From: an uncultured Bacteroidota bacterium | Lineage (GTDB): Bacteria > Bacteroidota > Bacteroidia > Flavobacteriales > Flavobacteriaceae | Direction: 5' to 3' | DNA length: 64,000 nucleotides | Assembly (NCBI GenBank): GCA_902560025.1 | Contig: CACEKL010000003.1 | Location: forward strand, 5,737-69,736 | Shown here: positions 34,260 to 45,794 of the stretch, one piece after another | Layout of the letters: each line of letters begins with the position of its first letter | Numbering within the stretch: the first letter of the stretch is position 1 | The notes under the pieces: model-generated | Databases searched by the model: none | What the model was told of the DNA's origin: nothing | The model's input: only the letters and a program-made list of their open reading frames with translations | Position numbers and translations under genes: made by a program

Positions 34260-36401
34260 ATGATTTTAAGGATTTTCGGGTTAGTTGTATCAGGTATAAT
34301 TTCACTTGTAATTTATTTTGAAGTCTCAAATTTTAAATTTTCAAGTGACGAACCAAATAAAGATAGATTATTAGTTGATCTTGTTTCTTATGTTTTAGAT
34401 AAGTTACATTATGATCCGAAAATAATCAATGATGATTTTTCAATAAAAGTATATGATGAATTTATTGAAGCTATAGATTCTCAAAAAAGATTCTTGCTTG
34501 AGTCAGATATTGAGATGTTGTCAAAGTATAGACTCCTTATAGATGACCAGATAAACTCCTCAGATATAACATTTTTTAACACTGCTTACGAAGCATTAAT
34601 AAATAGAATTTCTGAGGTTGAAGAATTTTATGAGGAAATCCTTGATGAACCCTTCAACTTTAATATTGATGAAGAGATTAATCTTGACTATGAAAATTTA
34701 AACTATGCACTAAACCTTAATGATTTAAAAAATCTTTGGAGGAAAAGATTAAAGTTATCTGCTCTTGATGCATATGCTGCAAAAAAAGAAATAAATGATG
34801 ACAAAAGTGATTCAGAAAATAGACAAACCAAAACAGACGAAGAAATTGAAAATGAATCTAGGTCTTCAATTAAAGATAACCTTAAAGATTTTTTCCAATT
34901 TAATAGTGAACTAGAAAGATCTGATTGGTTCTCGATTTATCTCAACTCTATTGTTACTCAATATGATCCTCATACTACTTATTTAGCACCTGAGGCTAAG
35001 GAGGTTTTTGATCAAAATATTTCTGGAAAGTTTCAAGGAATTGGTGCACGATTATCAAAAACTAAACAACAAGTTGAAATTGTAGAGATAATTATTGGTG
35101 GCCCAGTTTGGAGAGACAACCTATTAAACGTTGGGGATATAATAATCTCTGTAGCTCAGTCAGAGGATGAAGAACCAACCGAAATATCCTTGATGAAATT
35201 AACTGATGCAACTGATCTTATAAAAGGTGAAAAAGGAACAAAAGTTTATTTAACAGTTAAAAGAGTTGATGGTGGAGTAGAACAGGTAGTTGTTACTAGA
35301 GACGTTGTTGAACTTGAAGAAACTTATGCAAAATCCTCAATAATAAACGATGATCTCTCAAAATATGGATTAATAAATCTGCCTAGATTTTATGTTGATT
35401 TTGATGATTATGGTGAGAGAAATGCTGCGACTGATTTAAAAAAAGAAATAATAAATCTTAAATCCAAAGGTATTAATGGATTGATTTTAGATCTAAGAAA
35501 TAATGGAGGTGGATCTCTTAAAACTGTAGTTGACATTACAGGATTTTTTATTGAAAAAGGTCCTGTTGTACAAGTTAAAAGCATAGGTGGTAGAAAAGAG
35601 GTTTTAAGAGATAATGATCCTTCCATATTGTGGGACGGTCCACTTGTTGTATTAGTTAATGAATTTTCTGCTTCTGCATCTGAAATTCTTGCTGCAGCAC
35701 TCCAAGACTATAACAGAGCTGTTATTTTAGGGAGTAAACAAACATATGGAAAAGGAACTGTTCAGAATATTGTTGATTTAAACAATGTTATTTCAGGAAA
35801 CACCTATGGTGATTTAGGGTCTCTTAAAATTACAACTGATAAATTTTATAGGGTCAACGGTGGATCTACTCAGTTAGAAGGGGTAAAGAGTGATATAATA
35901 TTTCCTAATAGATATTCTTATATAGATATAGGAGAAAAAGATTTAGAAAATCCACTAGGTTGGGATAAAATTGATCCAGCTAGGTATAATAATTCAGTTA
36001 AGATATTTAACTATTCAAAGATTATTTCTGATAGTAAAGAGAGAATAAATAATAATGAATATTTTGCTTTAATTGATGAACACGCGTCCTGGATTAAATC
36101 TCAACAAGATGATAAGATAGTTTCTCTAGACTATCTTACCTATAAAGGTGACTTAGAAAGTTCAAAATCTCAGAATAATAAATTAAAACGTATCGAAGAA
36201 TTTGAATCACCTTATATATTTCAATGGAATAATACTAATGACAAAGAAGATAATTCATACAATGATGATATAAAAGAAAAAAGAGATAGATGGATTGAGT
36301 CTCTAAAAAAAGATATTTATGTCAATGAAGCAATGAATCTCCTAAGGGATCTGTCTTCTATAAAATCAAATGAAATTTTGTCTCAAATAAATATTGATTA
36401 A
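34260..36401 (+). CDS. Carboxy-terminal processing protease (Prc/Tsp type, S41)
   Basis: Periplasmic serine protease. 713 residues. One N-terminal hydrophobic segment (IFGLVVSGIISLVIYF), N-terminal domain with DPHTTYLAPEAKE, a PDZ domain (VEIVEIIIGGPVWRDNLLNVGDII, in part), and the S41 catalytic core: LRNNGGGSL, catalytic Ser in NEFSASASEILA, catalytic Lys in KQTYGKGTVQ. The C-terminal helical extension matches Prc of Bacteroidota. It ends overlapping convergent rodA by four bases. Probable role: processing of envelope and outer-membrane proteins. Confidence 0.9.
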   Translation: MILRIFGLVVSGIISLVIYFEVSNFKFSSDEPNKDRLLVDLVSYVLDKLHYDPKIINDDFSIKVYDEFIEAIDSQKRFLLESDIEMLSKYRLLIDDQINSSDITFFNTAYEALINRISEVEEFYEEILDEPFNFNIDEEINLDYENLNYALNLNDLKNLWRKRLKLSALDAYAAKKEINDDKSDSENRQTKTDEEIENESRSSIKDNLKDFFQFNSELERSDWFSIYLNSIVTQYDPHTTYLAPEAKEVFDQNISGKFQGIGARLSKTKQQVEIVEIIIGGPVWRDNLLNVGDIIISVAQSEDEEPTEISLMKLTDATDLIKGEKGTKVYLTVKRVDGGVEQVVVTRDVVELEETYAKSSIINDDLSKYGLINLPRFYVDFDDYGERNAATDLKKEIINLKSKGINGLILDLRNNGGGSLKTVVDITGFFIEKGPVVQVKSIGGRKEVLRDNDPSILWDGPLVVLVNEFSASASEILAAALQDYNRAVILGSKQTYGKGTVQNIVDLNNVISGNTYGDLGSLKITTDKFYRVNGGSTQLEGVKSDIIFPNRYSYIDIGEKDLENPLGWDKIDPARYNNSVKIFNYSKIISDSKERINNNEYFALIDEHASWIKSQQDDKIVSLDYLTYKGDLESSKSQNNKLKRIEEFESPYIFQWNNTNDKEDNSYNDDIKEKRDRWIESLKKDIYVNEAMNLLRDLSSIKSNEILSQINID

Positions 36402-37657
36402 CTTTCTTTTAATCTACTCGAGTCAAAGTTTAAATAAACAAAGAACATTAGACTAAATATCAACAGACTTGATCCACCATAACTTATAAAGGGTAGGGGA
36501 ATACCAATTGATGGAATTAATCCAATTGACATACCAACATTTAGAAAAAAGTGGAAAAAAATTAGGCTTGCAAAACAATAGGAATAAATACGCCTAAAAT
36601 GGTTTGGTTGCTTGTCTGCTCTAGTAATAATTCGAATTATTAGAAATGAAAAAATTACAATAGTAGAGAGGGTACCAATAAATCCCCATTCTTCTCCAAT
36701 TGTACTGAAAATAAAATCAGTATGTTGTCTTGGAACAAAATTCCCTTTGGTTTGAGTACCTTCTAAAAAACCAGTGCCAAAAAATCCACCATTACTTAAT
36801 GCAATTTTAGATTGATTAATATTATACCCAATTCCACTAGTATCTATCTCTTTTCCGAGGACTAAATTTATTCTATCTCTATGCCTCTGCTCCAAGACAT
36901 TCTCAAATAAATAATTAGTTGAGAAGGAAACAGAAATTAATATGAAAAATGAAAATATATATTTAAGTAATGAAATTTTAATTTTTTTATTTCTTAAATA
37001 AATTAAATACGTTAAAAAAATTATTGTTAGTATGGCTATGCTTACATGAAAATTAAATATTAATGTCAGTAATAAAGTTGAAATAATATATAATCCAAAA
37101 TAAAAATAATTAAGATTTAATCCTTCTCGAATAATTGGAAATATAAAAGCTAAAAAAATTAATGCTGAACCAGGGTCAGGTTGAATTGTAGTTAAAATTA
37201 GAGGTACTAGTATAATTATCAATACAATTAATATATCTCTGTTTCTCTTTAAATCTGTCTGAATAATACTTAAAAATTTTGATAAAAATAAAGCTGTCCC
37301 GAATTTTGCAAGTTCACTTGGTTGAAAACTTATTGGGCCAAGCGTATACCATGATCTTGCTCCCCCTCTTTCAACACCAAAAACAAATAGACCAAGCAAA
37401 AGTATTATTGATAAAAAATAAACTATAGATGCAGAATTATCAAAAAACTTATTTCTTGTAAAAAGTATAAATATGAATACAACAAGAGACAGAAAAAAAA
37501 ATATGACTTGCTTTCCAACTATAGAGCTCAAATCAAACAAACTCGCAGAAGATCCATTGAAACTGGAGGAATAGATATTAATTATACCAAATGATACCAG
37601 ACCAATATATAAAGCAATTGAAACTAAATCGTACTTTAATATACTCAGTCTATTCAT
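36398..37657 (-). CDS. rodA: Rod-shape SEDS glycosyltransferase RodA
   Basis: Inner-membrane peptidoglycan polymerase of the elongasome. 419 residues, about ten transmembrane helices. Signature segments: ARSWYTLGPISFQPSELAKFG (SEDS motif PSELAK), QPDPGSALIF, GTGFLEGTQTKGNFVPRQHTDFIFSTIGEEWGFIG (motif PEQHTDFIF-like PRQHTDFIF, in part) and ISYGGSSLL. It overlaps mrdA by eight bases and ends the mre cluster. Confidence 0.93.
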   Translation of the reverse strand: MNRLSILKYDLVSIALYIGLVSFGIINIYSSSFNGSSASLFDLSSIVGKQVIFFFLSLVVFIFILFTRNKFFDNSASIVYFLSIILLLGLFVFGVERGGARSWYTLGPISFQPSELAKFGTALFLSKFLSIIQTDLKRNRDILIVLIIILVPLILTTIQPDPGSALIFLAFIFPIIREGLNLNYFYFGLYIISTLLLTLIFNFHVSIAILTIIFLTYLIYLRNKKIKISLLKYIFSFFILISVSFSTNYLFENVLEQRHRDRINLVLGKEIDTSGIGYNINQSKIALSNGGFFGTGFLEGTQTKGNFVPRQHTDFIFSTIGEEWGFIGTLSTIVIFSFLIIRIITRADKQPNHFRRIYSYCFASLIFFHFFLNVGMSIGLIPSIGIPLPFISYGGSSLLIFSLMFFVYLNFDSSRLKES

Positions 37658-39500
37658 TTATTGTAAAATTTTGAAATTTATATGGCTTTTCATACTCAGC
37701 TAAAAGGCTACCATTTATCATTCTACTCTCTAGCCATTTTCTTTCAACATTTCCAGTTAAATATTTTTCTATAATAAGGCTGGCAATAGGAGCAGCCCAT
37801 CTACTTCCCCAATATCCATTTTCAACAAAAACTGAAACAACAATTTTTGGATCCTCTGCAGGTGCAAAAGCTATAAAAGTTGAATGATCAGTTAGTTGTT
37901 TTTTTTCTCCTTCAATTAATATAAAGTTTTCTACAGTACCAGTTTTTCCGGCTACATTAATATTTTTAATTTTAGCAATTCTTGCCGTACCTCTCTCCAC
38001 AACATCAACCATACCATTAATTACTACCTCGAAGTTTTCTTTATCAATAGATGTGAGATTTTTTTCCAAACTAATATTTGCCTGATTATTAATTTTTTTT
38101 ACAAAATGAGGTTTATAAAAAAATCCTCGATTTGCAATAGCAGATGCAAAGTTGGCCATTTGAATAGGAGTTGTCAAAATTTCACCTTGACCAATAGAAT
38201 TTGATATTGTTGTTGAGGCGCTCCATCGATTATTTCCATAAAATCTATTGTAATAGTTTGACTCTGGAATAAAACCTTTTTTTCCAATAGATAAATCATA
38301 TCCAAGATAATCTCCAAGACCAAAACTCTTAATATGCTTACTCCAACTATCTAAACCTAGGCTAGGTGTATCATACTTGTCAATTATCATTTTGTAAGTT
38401 TTGGCAAAATATGTATTACATGAGTTATAAATACCTTTTCTTAAATTACTGATTGTGCCAAATTTGTTATGACAAGCCATAAAAGCGTTTCTAGCATAAT
38501 AATGACCTGCATTGCATGTAAAAGTCGTGTTTTCGTCAATTACTCCCTCTTGTAGTCCAATTAACGCATTAAGTATTTTCATCGGAGACCCAGGGGAGTA
38601 TTGAGCTTGCAAGGCTCTATCGAATAAGGGCTTGTTTATTGTATCTTTTAATAAGCTTTGAAAATTAACACTTCTATTTTGACCTATAAATTGATTAGAC
38701 TGGTATGTTGGAGCACTAACTAATGTAAGTACCTCTCCAGAAGATGGCTCAATTGCAACAATTCCTCCTTTCTTATTTTTTAATAAACTTTCAGCATATT
38801 CTTGAAGCTTAATATCAATAGTTAAAGTAATATTATCAGCCTTTTTTGGCGGTATATCCTTTTTTGAATCATTATACGGGCCTATAATTCTATTAAATCT
38901 ATCTTTCTGAAAATATCTCTTACCCTTCACTCCTCTTAATCTATCTTCATAGTAACTTTCAATACCCTGCTTACCTATCATCTCTCCTTTCTCATAATAT
39001 GGATTAGAGATTATATCATTTTGATCAACCTCACCTGTATAACCGATAACATTACTAGCAAAAGGTCTTATATAATCTCTTACAGAGTTTTTTCTAAGAT
39101 AAAATCCATCAAATAGCCATATTTTTTCTTGTAAATAAGCATTTTTTTCTTTTGAAATCTGAGATTGGATGACAGAAGGTAGTTTTGTTGAATATTTTAT
39201 TGAGGATGATATTCGTTCAGATAATTCATTTTTTTCAATACCAATTAAATTTGACAATTGAACTGTATCAAATTCAACTGTATTTTCAGGTATAACAATC
39301 AACTCATACATTGGTTGATTCGCTACTAATAATTCACCGTTTCTATCAAAAATTAAACCCCTTTCTGGATATACTGAAATTTCTTGTATTGCAAAATCTC
39401 TATCAAACGAATCTCCAGAAAGCTGAAGAGAAGCAAGCTGAATAACAAAAACTACAGAGCTAAATACAGTAATCCAAATTAAGAGATTCTTTCTTATCAT
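37650..39500 (-). CDS. mrdA: Penicillin-binding protein 2 (elongation transpeptidase)
   Basis: Cross-links peptidoglycan with RodA during cylindrical growth. 616 residues: one membrane anchor (LLIWITVFSSVVFVIQLASL), PBP dimerisation domain beginning with YPERGLIFDRNGELL, and a transpeptidase domain with SxxK as SPMK in YSPGSPMKI, SxN as SCN in NSCNTYF, and KTG in VAGKTGTVENF. A region near the C-terminus (YWGSRWAAPIASLIIEKYL) is family-typical. Gene order mreB-mreC-mreD-mrdA-rodA. Confidence 0.93.
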   Translation of the reverse strand: MIRKNLLIWITVFSSVVFVIQLASLQLSGDSFDRDFAIQEISVYPERGLIFDRNGELLVANQPMYELIVIPENTVEFDTVQLSNLIGIEKNELSERISSSIKYSTKLPSVIQSQISKEKNAYLQEKIWLFDGFYLRKNSVRDYIRPFASNVIGYTGEVDQNDIISNPYYEKGEMIGKQGIESYYEDRLRGVKGKRYFQKDRFNRIIGPYNDSKKDIPPKKADNITLTIDIKLQEYAESLLKNKKGGIVAIEPSSGEVLTLVSAPTYQSNQFIGQNRSVNFQSLLKDTINKPLFDRALQAQYSPGSPMKILNALIGLQEGVIDENTTFTCNAGHYYARNAFMACHNKFGTISNLRKGIYNSCNTYFAKTYKMIIDKYDTPSLGLDSWSKHIKSFGLGDYLGYDLSIGKKGFIPESNYYNRFYGNNRWSASTTISNSIGQGEILTTPIQMANFASAIANRGFFYKPHFVKKINNQANISLEKNLTSIDKENFEVVINGMVDVVERGTARIAKIKNINVAGKTGTVENFILIEGEKKQLTDHSTFIAFAPAEDPKIVVSVFVENGYWGSRWAAPIASLIIEKYLTGNVERKWLESRMINGSLLAEYEKPYKFQNFTINE

Positions 39501-39502
39501 TT

Positions 39503-40003
39503 TTATTTATCGAAAATTAACTTAGAGATAATCCAAATAATTATAAAGTTAATAATTGAATTAATAAGAGTATATAAAAATATAGTTAATGTAAATTCGA
39601 ATTTAAAAAAGATTAAAGAAAAATAAATTAATGAATGAAGAAATATGATAAGAAAGAAATATGTTACTCTGTTTGTTAGTTGAGTACCCCTTATCATCGC
39701 TAATGGTAATGTAGAGTTTACTCCAAATGAGTATTTCTCTATTCTTTCTCTCAAATAACATACTGTAATTGAAGCCAGGGTATGAGCACCATAGGTTTGC
39801 AATGATAAATCAATTATTAGTCCGACTAAAAATCCAAATAGTATTAAGTATGTTTTATTATAAGTTGTTTTATAAAGTATGAATAAAGAAACATATATAA
39901 AGGTATCTACAGTTCCAAATAGATTCATATGATTAAAAATCAATAGTTGAGATAATACAATTACTAATGAAAGAATTATTTCTTTGGCTAATTCTCTATT
40001 CAT
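39503..40003 (-). CDS. mreD: Rod shape-determining protein MreD
   Basis: 166 residues, about five hydrophobic helices, no catalytic motif, as usual for MreD. Visible pieces: LVIVLSQLLIFNHMNLFGTVDTFIYVS and GFLVGLIIDLSLQTYGAHTLASI (the conserved membrane D-in-helix region, motif GLIIDLS). It overlaps mreC by eight bases and is two bases from mrdA. Assignment rests on length, membrane topology and position in the cluster. Confidence 0.88.
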   Translation of the reverse strand: MNRELAKEIILSLVIVLSQLLIFNHMNLFGTVDTFIYVSLFILYKTTYNKTYLILFGFLVGLIIDLSLQTYGAHTLASITVCYLRERIEKYSFGVNSTLPLAMIRGTQLTNRVTYFFLIIFLHSLIYFSLIFFKFEFTLTIFLYTLINSIINFIIIWIISKLIFDK

Positions 40004-40799
40004 TTAACAGGGATTTAATTTCATCATTATCAGTTCTCTGTAATATGTAAATATTAGAAAGTGAGGAAAAGTCACTGAATATTGACACATCTATAGAATA
40101 ATATCCCTCAAGTGACGTGTTATTGTAATTTTCTATTCTTCCAATCGGTATTCCTTTAGGAAAATAAAATGACATACCCCCGGTTATAATTGTATCTCCA
40201 AGTTTAATTGAACTACTTAGAGGAATATCATTAAGTTGAACAATTCTAGGATCTAAACCATTCCAACTTATTGATCCTATAGTAGAGGTGTTCTTCAAAA
40301 CAGCATTTATTTTTAGATCTGTATTAAGTAATGAAACAATTGAGGAATAATTATCTGTTATATTTTTTATAATTCCAACAACCCCTTTTGAAGATATAAC
40401 TCCCATTTCTTTAGTTATTCCATTAAGTTCTCCTTTATTGATTACTATAATATTTTTATTCTTGTTAATTGAGTTCAATATTACCTTTGCACTTATGGTT
40501 TTGTCAATTTTATTTTCTGAAACATCTCTTGTATCAGACTTATCAATAAATTGAGATTCATATTTTTTTAATTCTAGGTTTTCTTCAATTAACTTATTAT
40601 TCTCTTGTCTAAGATTAAAATAAGAATTTATGTATGAGTAAATACTAGAAGTTGAACCTGAAATAAATGTTCCAGCTTTTCCAAAGCCAGAGTAATGAAC
40701 TGAACTATTATTGTATAAATAGTTGAAAGTAACAAATGAAAGGAAAAGATATATAATTAAGTTCCTATTTTTAACTATGGAATTAATTATTGACTGCAT
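39996..40799 (-). CDS. mreC: Rod shape-determining protein MreC
   Basis: 267 residues: N-terminal transmembrane helix (LIIYLFLSFVTFNYLY), coiled coil (INSYFNLRQENNKLIEENLELKKYE), then the beta-rich periplasmic region with NKGELNGITKEMGVISSKGVVGIIK, typical of MreC (motif GVVG), and GDTIITGGMSFYFPKGIPIG. Seven bases separate it from mreB; it overlaps mreD by eight. Confidence 0.92.
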   Translation of the reverse strand: MQSIINSIVKNRNLIIYLFLSFVTFNYLYNNSSVHYSGFGKAGTFISGSTSSIYSYINSYFNLRQENNKLIEENLELKKYESQFIDKSDTRDVSENKIDKTISAKVILNSINKNKNIIVINKGELNGITKEMGVISSKGVVGIIKNITDNYSSIVSLLNTDLKINAVLKNTSTIGSISWNGLDPRIVQLNDIPLSSSIKLGDTIITGGMSFYFPKGIPIGRIENYNNTSLEGYYSIDVSIFSDFSSLSNIYILQRTDNDEIKSLLNE

Positions 40800-40806
40800 T
40801 AAAAAA

Positions 40807-41838
40807 TTACTTAATTAGAACAGACTTAAATTTTTCTATATTCTTCAGGGCAATTCCTGTTCCTCTAACTACTGCTTGAAGTGGATCTTCAGCAATATAA
40901 ACAGGTAGATCAGTTTTCTTTGACAATCTTTCATCTAAGCCTCTTAGAAGTGCTCCTCCTCCGGCTAAGTATATTCCTGTGTTATAAATATCTGCTGCAA
41001 GTTCTGGGGGTGTTTGAGATAAAGTCTCCATGATTGAGTCCTCAATTCTAATTATAGATTTGTCAATTGCCTTTGCAACTTCTATGTATGAGATTACCTT
41101 CTCCTTAGGTTTACCAGACAAAAGATCTCTTCCCTGAACATGCATGTCTTCAGGAGGATCATCTAAACTTTCAGTTACAGACCCTACTTCAATTTTAATC
41201 TTTTCTGCTGTTCTATCACCGATATATAAATTATGTTTAGTCCTCATGTAGTATACTATATCATTGGTAAGCATATCACCAGCTACTTTCAATGACTTTT
41301 CACACACAATACCTGCTAACGCGATAACAGCAATCTCAGTTGTACCACCTCCGATATCTACAACCATATTACCTTTTGGTTTTACAATGTCTATTCCAAT
41401 ACCTATGGCAGCGGCCATTGGTTCATGAATTAGATATACTTCCTTTCCATTTACTCTTTCAGCAGATTCTTTTACAGCTCTCATTTCAACTTCTGTAATT
41501 CCTGAAGGAATACAAATTACCATTGTCAAAGAAGGAGAAAACCATCTTTTTTTTAGAGTAGGAATACTTCTGATTAATTCACTAATCATTTTTTCTGATG
41601 CTTCGAAATCAGCAATGACTCCATCTTTGAGTGGTCTGATTGTTTTGATATTTTCATGAGTTTTACCTTGCATGAATTTTGCTTCTTCACCAATAGCTAT
41701 TATTTTTTTTGTAGATCTATCCATTGCAACAATAGAAGGACTATTAATTACAACTTTATCATTATGAATAATTAAAGTGTTTGCAGTCCCAAGATCAATA
41801 GCTATTTCTTCTGTGAAAAATCCCATAATAGTTTGCAA
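40807..41838 (-). CDS. mreB: Actin-like rod shape protein MreB
   Basis: Membrane-associated filament organising lateral wall synthesis. 343 residues. Phosphate-1 loop IDLGTANTLI, VNSPSIVAMD, amphipathic N-terminus (MGFFTEEIAIDLG), HEPMAAAIGIG, phosphate-2 DIGGGTTEIAVI, and adenosine motif LAGGGALLRGLDE. The start could be the third codon ATG of MQTIMGFF (i.e. MGFFTEE), which matches the usual family start better; both are possible. Confidence 0.95.
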   Translation of the reverse strand: MQTIMGFFTEEIAIDLGTANTLIIHNDKVVINSPSIVAMDRSTKKIIAIGEEAKFMQGKTHENIKTIRPLKDGVIADFEASEKMISELIRSIPTLKKRWFSPSLTMVICIPSGITEVEMRAVKESAERVNGKEVYLIHEPMAAAIGIGIDIVKPKGNMVVDIGGGTTEIAVIALAGIVCEKSLKVAGDMLTNDIVYYMRTKHNLYIGDRTAEKIKIEVGSVTESLDDPPEDMHVQGRDLLSGKPKEKVISYIEVAKAIDKSIIRIEDSIMETLSQTPPELAADIYNTGIYLAGGGALLRGLDERLSKKTDLPVYIAEDPLQAVVRGTGIALKNIEKFKSVLIK

Positions 41839-41858
41839 AGTTAGTTAAATAATAACAA

Positions 41859-43370
41859 TTAATGTCTAAAATGTCTTATTCCTGAAAAAACCATAGACAT
41901 CCCGTTTTTATTACAAAAATCAATAGAGTCCTGGTCTTTAATGGACCCTCCTGGTTGAACAATCGAGTTTATATTATTTGCATGTGATATTTCAACACAA
42001 TCTGAAAATGGAAAGAAGGCATCACTTGCTAAACAAGATTCATTTAAATCAAAACCAAATTTTTTAGATTTTTCAATTGCTTGATTTAATGCATCTATCC
42101 TTGATACTTGTCCCATACCAGATCCAATTAATTGTTTGTTTTTTACAATTGCTATACAATTGGACTTCGTATGTTTTACAATAATTGATGCTAATACAAG
42201 ATCATCAGATTTTGTAGAGTTTGGAGATATATTTGTAACAACTTTAAAATCTTCAAATTTTTCAATTTTATCATCTATATCTTGCTCAAGAATTCCATTA
42301 AGACATGATCGAGTTTGGAGTTTATTTATTGGAAAAGATTTTAATTTTATAATTATTCTATTCTTTTTAGATTTCAATAAATCCAATGCACTATCACTAT
42401 AATTTGGTGCAATTAAAACTTCGAAGAATAGTTTATTAATTTCCTCAGCAACTTTTATATCAATAGCTTGATTAGAAGTTAATATTCCACCAAAAGCAGA
42501 TACATTATCACATGATAGTGCATCTAAATAGGCATCTAATAAATTATCCCTAATAGCAACACCACATGGGTTGTTATGCTTATGTATTAGAAAAACTGAT
42601 TTTTTGGTTTCCAAGTCTTTAAGAAGTCCTATTGCTGAATCTATATCTAAAAGATTATTGTATGAAATATCTTTACCATGAATTTGTTCAAATATTTTAT
42701 CAATTTGCCCAATAAATCTACCATTTTGATGAGGGTTTTCTCCATACCTTAACTCTTTTACAGCACCCTTATCAGAATTTGTATTAATATTCTTTTTATT
42801 TAAATAAGATGAAATCTTGTAGTCATAATCTGAGCTTTTTTGAAATGCTTCAAATGCAAGTCTCTGTCTATATTCTATATCCGTAATACAATCATTCTTT
42901 AAAATATTAATTAATTCATCGTATTGTTTTTTAGATGATATACAAGTGACATTTTCATAATTTTTTGCTGCAGCTCTAATAAGAGAAATCCCTCCTATAT
43001 CAATCTTTTCAATTATATCCTCATGGTTATTTGAATTCTTGACAGTCTCTTCAAAAGGATATAAATCAACTACAACAAGATCTATATCAGGAATTTCATA
43101 TTTTTTTGATTCATCAATGTCAGACTTTGAATTAGTTTTTAATATTCCACCAAATATTTTTGGATGAAGAGTTTTTACTCTTCCATTTAAAATAGATGGG
43201 TATGTTGTCAAGTTCTCTACTTTTTCAAGCTTAATACCTAGACTATTTATATATTCATAGGTTCCTCCAGTAGAATATATTTTAACATTATTGTCTGTAA
43301 GAATTTGACACAAATGCTCAATTTTATCTTTGTTAAAAACAGAAATTAGTGCTGAAGAAATCTTTTTCAT
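41859..43370 (-). CDS. purH: Bifunctional AICAR formyltransferase/IMP cyclohydrolase
   Basis: Last two steps of IMP synthesis. Start chosen at ATG 43370 (MKKISSALISVF), where the family begins, not at the ATG seven codons upstream; 503 residues. N-terminal MGS-like cyclohydrolase domain: STGGTYEYINSLGI, VENLTTYPSILNGRVKTLHPKIFGG (motif GRVKTLHPKI), VDLYPFEE, DIGGISLIRAAAKN; C-terminal transformylase domain with LRYGENPHQ, HKHNNPCG, and KSNCIAIVKN/GSGMGQVSRIDA. It heads the purH-mreBCD-mrdA-rodA run, separated from mreB by 20 bases. Confidence 0.95.
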   Translation of the reverse strand: MKKISSALISVFNKDKIEHLCQILTDNNVKIYSTGGTYEYINSLGIKLEKVENLTTYPSILNGRVKTLHPKIFGGILKTNSKSDIDESKKYEIPDIDLVVVDLYPFEETVKNSNNHEDIIEKIDIGGISLIRAAAKNYENVTCISSKKQYDELINILKNDCITDIEYRQRLAFEAFQKSSDYDYKISSYLNKKNINTNSDKGAVKELRYGENPHQNGRFIGQIDKIFEQIHGKDISYNNLLDIDSAIGLLKDLETKKSVFLIHKHNNPCGVAIRDNLLDAYLDALSCDNVSAFGGILTSNQAIDIKVAEEINKLFFEVLIAPNYSDSALDLLKSKKNRIIIKLKSFPINKLQTRSCLNGILEQDIDDKIEKFEDFKVVTNISPNSTKSDDLVLASIIVKHTKSNCIAIVKNKQLIGSGMGQVSRIDALNQAIEKSKKFGFDLNESCLASDAFFPFSDCVEISHANNINSIVQPGGSIKDQDSIDFCNKNGMSMVFSGIRHFRH

Positions 43371-43390
43371 ATGAAGAAAACAAAAGTACA

Positions 43391-43418
43391 AAAAAAACCT
43401 GCTGAAAAGCAGGTTTTT
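43391..43418 (-). terminator. Terminator after groEL
   Basis: CCTGCT-GAAA-AGCAGG (43398-43413) with A7 before and T5 after. On the minus strand it lies 19 bases past the groEL stop and ends in T7, just upstream of purH. Confidence 0.8.
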
Positions 43419-43436
43419 ATATTTGTGGTTAATCTA

Positions 43437-45077
<1,641 letters not shown>

Positions 45078-45087
45078 TTATGTTTAG

Positions 45088-45366
45088 TTATACAATTGCA
45101 AGAATATCACTTTCTTTCATTATTAAATAATCAACACCATCGTGTTGAAGCTCAGTTCCAGCATATTTTCCATAAAGAACAATATCTCCAGCTTTTAAAG
45201 TTACTGGGTTGTCTTTTGTTCCAGGTCCAGCTGCAACAATTTTTCCTCTCTGAGGCTTCTCTTTTGCAGTATCTGGAATAATGATCCCAGATGAAGTAGT
45301 TGTTTCGGCTTCAGAAGGTTGAACTAAAACTCTATCTGCAAGTGGTTTAATATTAATTTTGCTCAT
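45088..45366 (-). CDS. groES: Co-chaperonin GroES
   Basis: 92 residues. [14 protein letters not shown] start, mobile loop [21 protein letters not shown] (motif [13 protein letters not shown]), [14 protein letters not shown] and [13 protein letters not shown]. First gene of groESL; no CIRCE element is seen upstream, but a perfect palindrome lies at 45416-45436. Confidence 0.97.
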   Translation of the reverse strand: MSKINIKPLADRVLVQPSEAETTTSSGIIIPDTAKEKPQRGKIVAAGPGTKDNPVTLKAGDIVLYGKYAGTELQHDGVDYLIMKESDILAIV

Positions 45367-45415
45367 GTTTTTTTATTTTTAAAATTTCACAAACTATGCC
45401 ATATCATTTAAAATG

Positions 45416-45436
45416 CATGAAAAAGTATTTTTCATG
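45416..45436. promoter_or_regulatory. Perfect 9-bp inverted repeat upstream of groES
   Basis: CATGAAAAA, GTA, TTTTTCATG, followed outward by the tandem ATGACATCATGACAT. It lies between the secG stop and the groES start, about 20 bases upstream of a degenerate -7 element (TAGTTTG on the minus strand, 45390-45396), so it would cover the -33 region. No U-run follows it in either direction, so it looks more like an operator than a terminator. Role inferred. Confidence 0.4.
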
Positions 45437-45447
45437 ACATCATGACA

Positions 45448-45792
45448 TTAATCATCTATAGTTTCAGTGGGAATCTCAGGAATACTTTGTTCTGGAATTT
45501 CTGGAATGGTTTGCTCAGGAATTGATTCATTAATTAGAATTGAATCAGAGTTATCTGAATCATTCATTAATGTTACGTTTGAAATAAGAATCAAAACAAG
45601 AATAATTATAGCAAGAGCCCATGTGCTTTTATCAAGAAAATCTGTGGTGCTTTTTACACCACCAATTTGTTGTTGCCCTCCACCAAAAGTCGAAGATAGA
45701 CCTCCTCCTTTAGGGTTTTGAACCATAATCACAAGTATTAATAAAACACAAACAAATAAGATCAGCGATACTAATATCCAAAAGGTTCCCAT
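45448..45792 (-). CDS. secG: Protein-export membrane protein SecG
   Basis: Auxiliary subunit of the SecYEG translocon. 114 residues, two transmembrane helices (WILVSLILFVCVLLILVIMVQNPKGGGLSSTF and STWALAIIILVLILISNVTL, in part) with the family motif QNPKGGGLSSTFGGG between them. The C-terminal extension has three tandem E/Q-IPEIP-like units (PEQTIPEIPEQSIPEIPTETI in pieces), a low-complexity Pro/Glu tail. Three bases from the upstream TPR gene. Confidence 0.9.
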   Translation of the reverse strand: MGTFWILVSLILFVCVLLILVIMVQNPKGGGLSSTFGGGQQQIGGVKSTTDFLDKSTWALAIIILVLILISNVTLMNDSDNSDSILINESIPEQTIPEIPEQSIPEIPTETIDD

Positions 45793-45794
45793 GA

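Noticed and set aside
45367..45447. Possible CIRCE element before groESL
   Set aside because: No TTAGCACTC-N9-GAGTGCTAA pattern or near match is present.
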